A stretch of DNA of 24,633 nt from Sphingomonadales bacterium. GTDB lineage: Bacteria > Pseudomonadota > Alphaproteobacteria > Sphingomonadales > Sphingomonadaceae. Under the pieces are notes generated by a model. The model saw only the letters and a program-made list of their open reading frames with translations, did not search any database and was not told the origin of the DNA. A program made the position numbers and the translations under genes. Shown in pieces: positions 24,015 through 24,633 of the stretch. The DNA lies in assembly GCA_027489295.1 (NCBI GenBank), contig JAIYAA010000160.1, positions 1 to 24,633 of the forward strand, read 5' to 3'. Position 1 is the first letter of the stretch. Each line of letters begins with the position of its first letter.

Positions 24015-24040
24015 CCACAGTCGGAACGCCTTTTCGGCGA

Positions 24041-24633
24041 TCAGAAGCGCACGCCGATGCCGGTGATGATCTGGTGACGCTCCGGATCGACGCCATTGGT
24101 CTGCGAGCCATAGTTGGAATAGCGATATTCCGCCTTGGCGAAGACCTTGTCGGTCAGCTTGAACTCGGCGCCCGCGCCCAGCCGCCAGCCGTCATAATTG
24201 TCGCGCGTGCGCAGATCGAGCGCCGGCGTGCTGTTCGGCGACGTGTAGTCGGTGATGAACTGGGCGTTGGTATAGCCGGCCTTGGCGTAGATCAGAGTAC
24301 GCGGCCCCGCGACGAAGCCGAGGCGGCCGCCGACATAGAGGTCGCGGCCCGCCTTCACGCGGAGCCGGTCACCCGCGGTCAGCACGTTGCTGGTCCGGTC
24401 GCTGATGCTGGAGCCGGTCACTTCGCCCTCGACGCCGAACACGGTGCTGCCGCGCTGGATGTCATAGCCGATGTTGCCGCCATAGGTGACGCCGTCGCGC
24501 GATGCGTCATAGGACGACTTGTCGTTCACCCGGTCCCAGCCGGCGATGATTTCGGCATGCGAGCCGGCGAAGGTCTGGTCGGGCGCCTGGCTCTGCGCCA
24601 GCGCCGGCGCGGCGAAGGCGGACGACGCGATCA
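24041..24633 (-). CDS. Outer-membrane beta-barrel (porin-like, Omp25/OmpA-type) protein, 5' end cut
   Basis: A 197-codon fragment of a small outer-membrane barrel; the start codon lies beyond the right edge. The visible N-terminus is the end of a signal peptide (ASSAFAAPALAQ, cleavage likely after ALA or ALAQ). The mature part alternates polar and hydrophobic residues in strands such as GVTYGGNIGYDIQ, VFGVEGEVTG, DLYVGGRLGFVAG, TLIYAKAGYTN, GWRLGAGAEFKL and VFAKAEYRYSNYG, and ends HQIITGIGVRF with the C-terminal Phe required for barrel assembly. This matches the outer membrane beta-barrel/Omp25-31 family of alphaproteobacteria. The shorter frame starting at a GTG at 24529 is not the real start because it lacks the signal peptide. 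A terminator follows the stop. Confidence 0.85.
   Translation of the reverse strand, partial: IASSAFAAPALAQSQAPDQTFAGSHAEIIAGWDRVNDKSSYDASRDGVTYGGNIGYDIQRGSTVFGVEGEVTGSSISDRTSNVLTAGDRLRVKAGRDLYVGGRLGFVAGPRTLIYAKAGYTNAQFITDYTSPNSTPALDLRTRDNYDGWRLGAGAEFKLTDKVFAKAEYRYSNYGSQTNGVDPERHQIITGIGVRF

Noticed and set aside
24011..24019. TTTTCCACA, an 8 of 9 match to the DnaA box near dnaN.
   Set aside because: It is a single copy within the downstream flank of a terminator, with no cluster of boxes or AT-rich unwinding region, so it does not support an origin.

Overview
This 24.6 kb window looks like ordinary chromosome from an alphaproteobacterium of the order Sphingomonadales, most likely Sphingomonas or a close relative. 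The evidence is the very high G+C coding sequence, the gene content (hflK-hflC-degP beside an Mrp/ApbC ATPase, coq4, a ligase-associated-type Lhr helicase, a tandem retropepsin-like protease) and a palindromic intergenic element of a type I recall from sphingomonad genomes. The genus is an inference. I see no rRNA, tRNA, CRISPR array, insertion sequence, prophage or integrase. Coding density is high and I found 16 genes plus one cut by the right edge.

Left part (1-7801): a PLP-dependent kynureninase-like protein (+) converges stop-to-stop on a CoA-binding protein and an Mrp/ApbC Fe-S carrier ATPase (-). Divergently, hflK, hflC and a DegP/HtrA protease (+) form a membrane and periplasmic protein quality-control cluster, followed by a HerA/YjgR-type ATPase.

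Middle (8042-13284): a transport block (+) with a fused two-domain ABC permease, an ATPase carrying the extra C-terminal AAA-associated region, and an OPT-family transporter. No substrate-binding protein is present. It ends in a 146-bp nested inverted repeat that runs into the stop codon of the next gene.

Right part (13283-24633): mannitol dehydrogenase family protein, tandem retropepsin-like protease and Lhr-type helicase (all -, closely spaced); a secreted M20 metallopeptidase (+); recF (-); an uncharacterised lipoprotein (+) with a strong terminator; coq4 (-) with a TetR-type operator in its promoter; dnaN (-); and an outer-membrane beta-barrel protein (-) cut by the window edge. dnaN and recF lie near each other but are separated by two unrelated genes on opposite strands, so they are not a simple operon here.

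No unmistakably new multi-gene system is visible. The most interesting unexplained signals are in RNA and regulatory DNA: a hairpin burying the Shine-Dalgarno of degP (candidate RNA thermometer), similar hairpins before the HerA-like gene and the ABC permease, a roughly 200-bp noncoding segment between dnaN and coq4 packed with ordered hairpins, and an 18-bp dyad in front of coq4. Structures were found by eye; no folding, homology or covariation calculation was possible.
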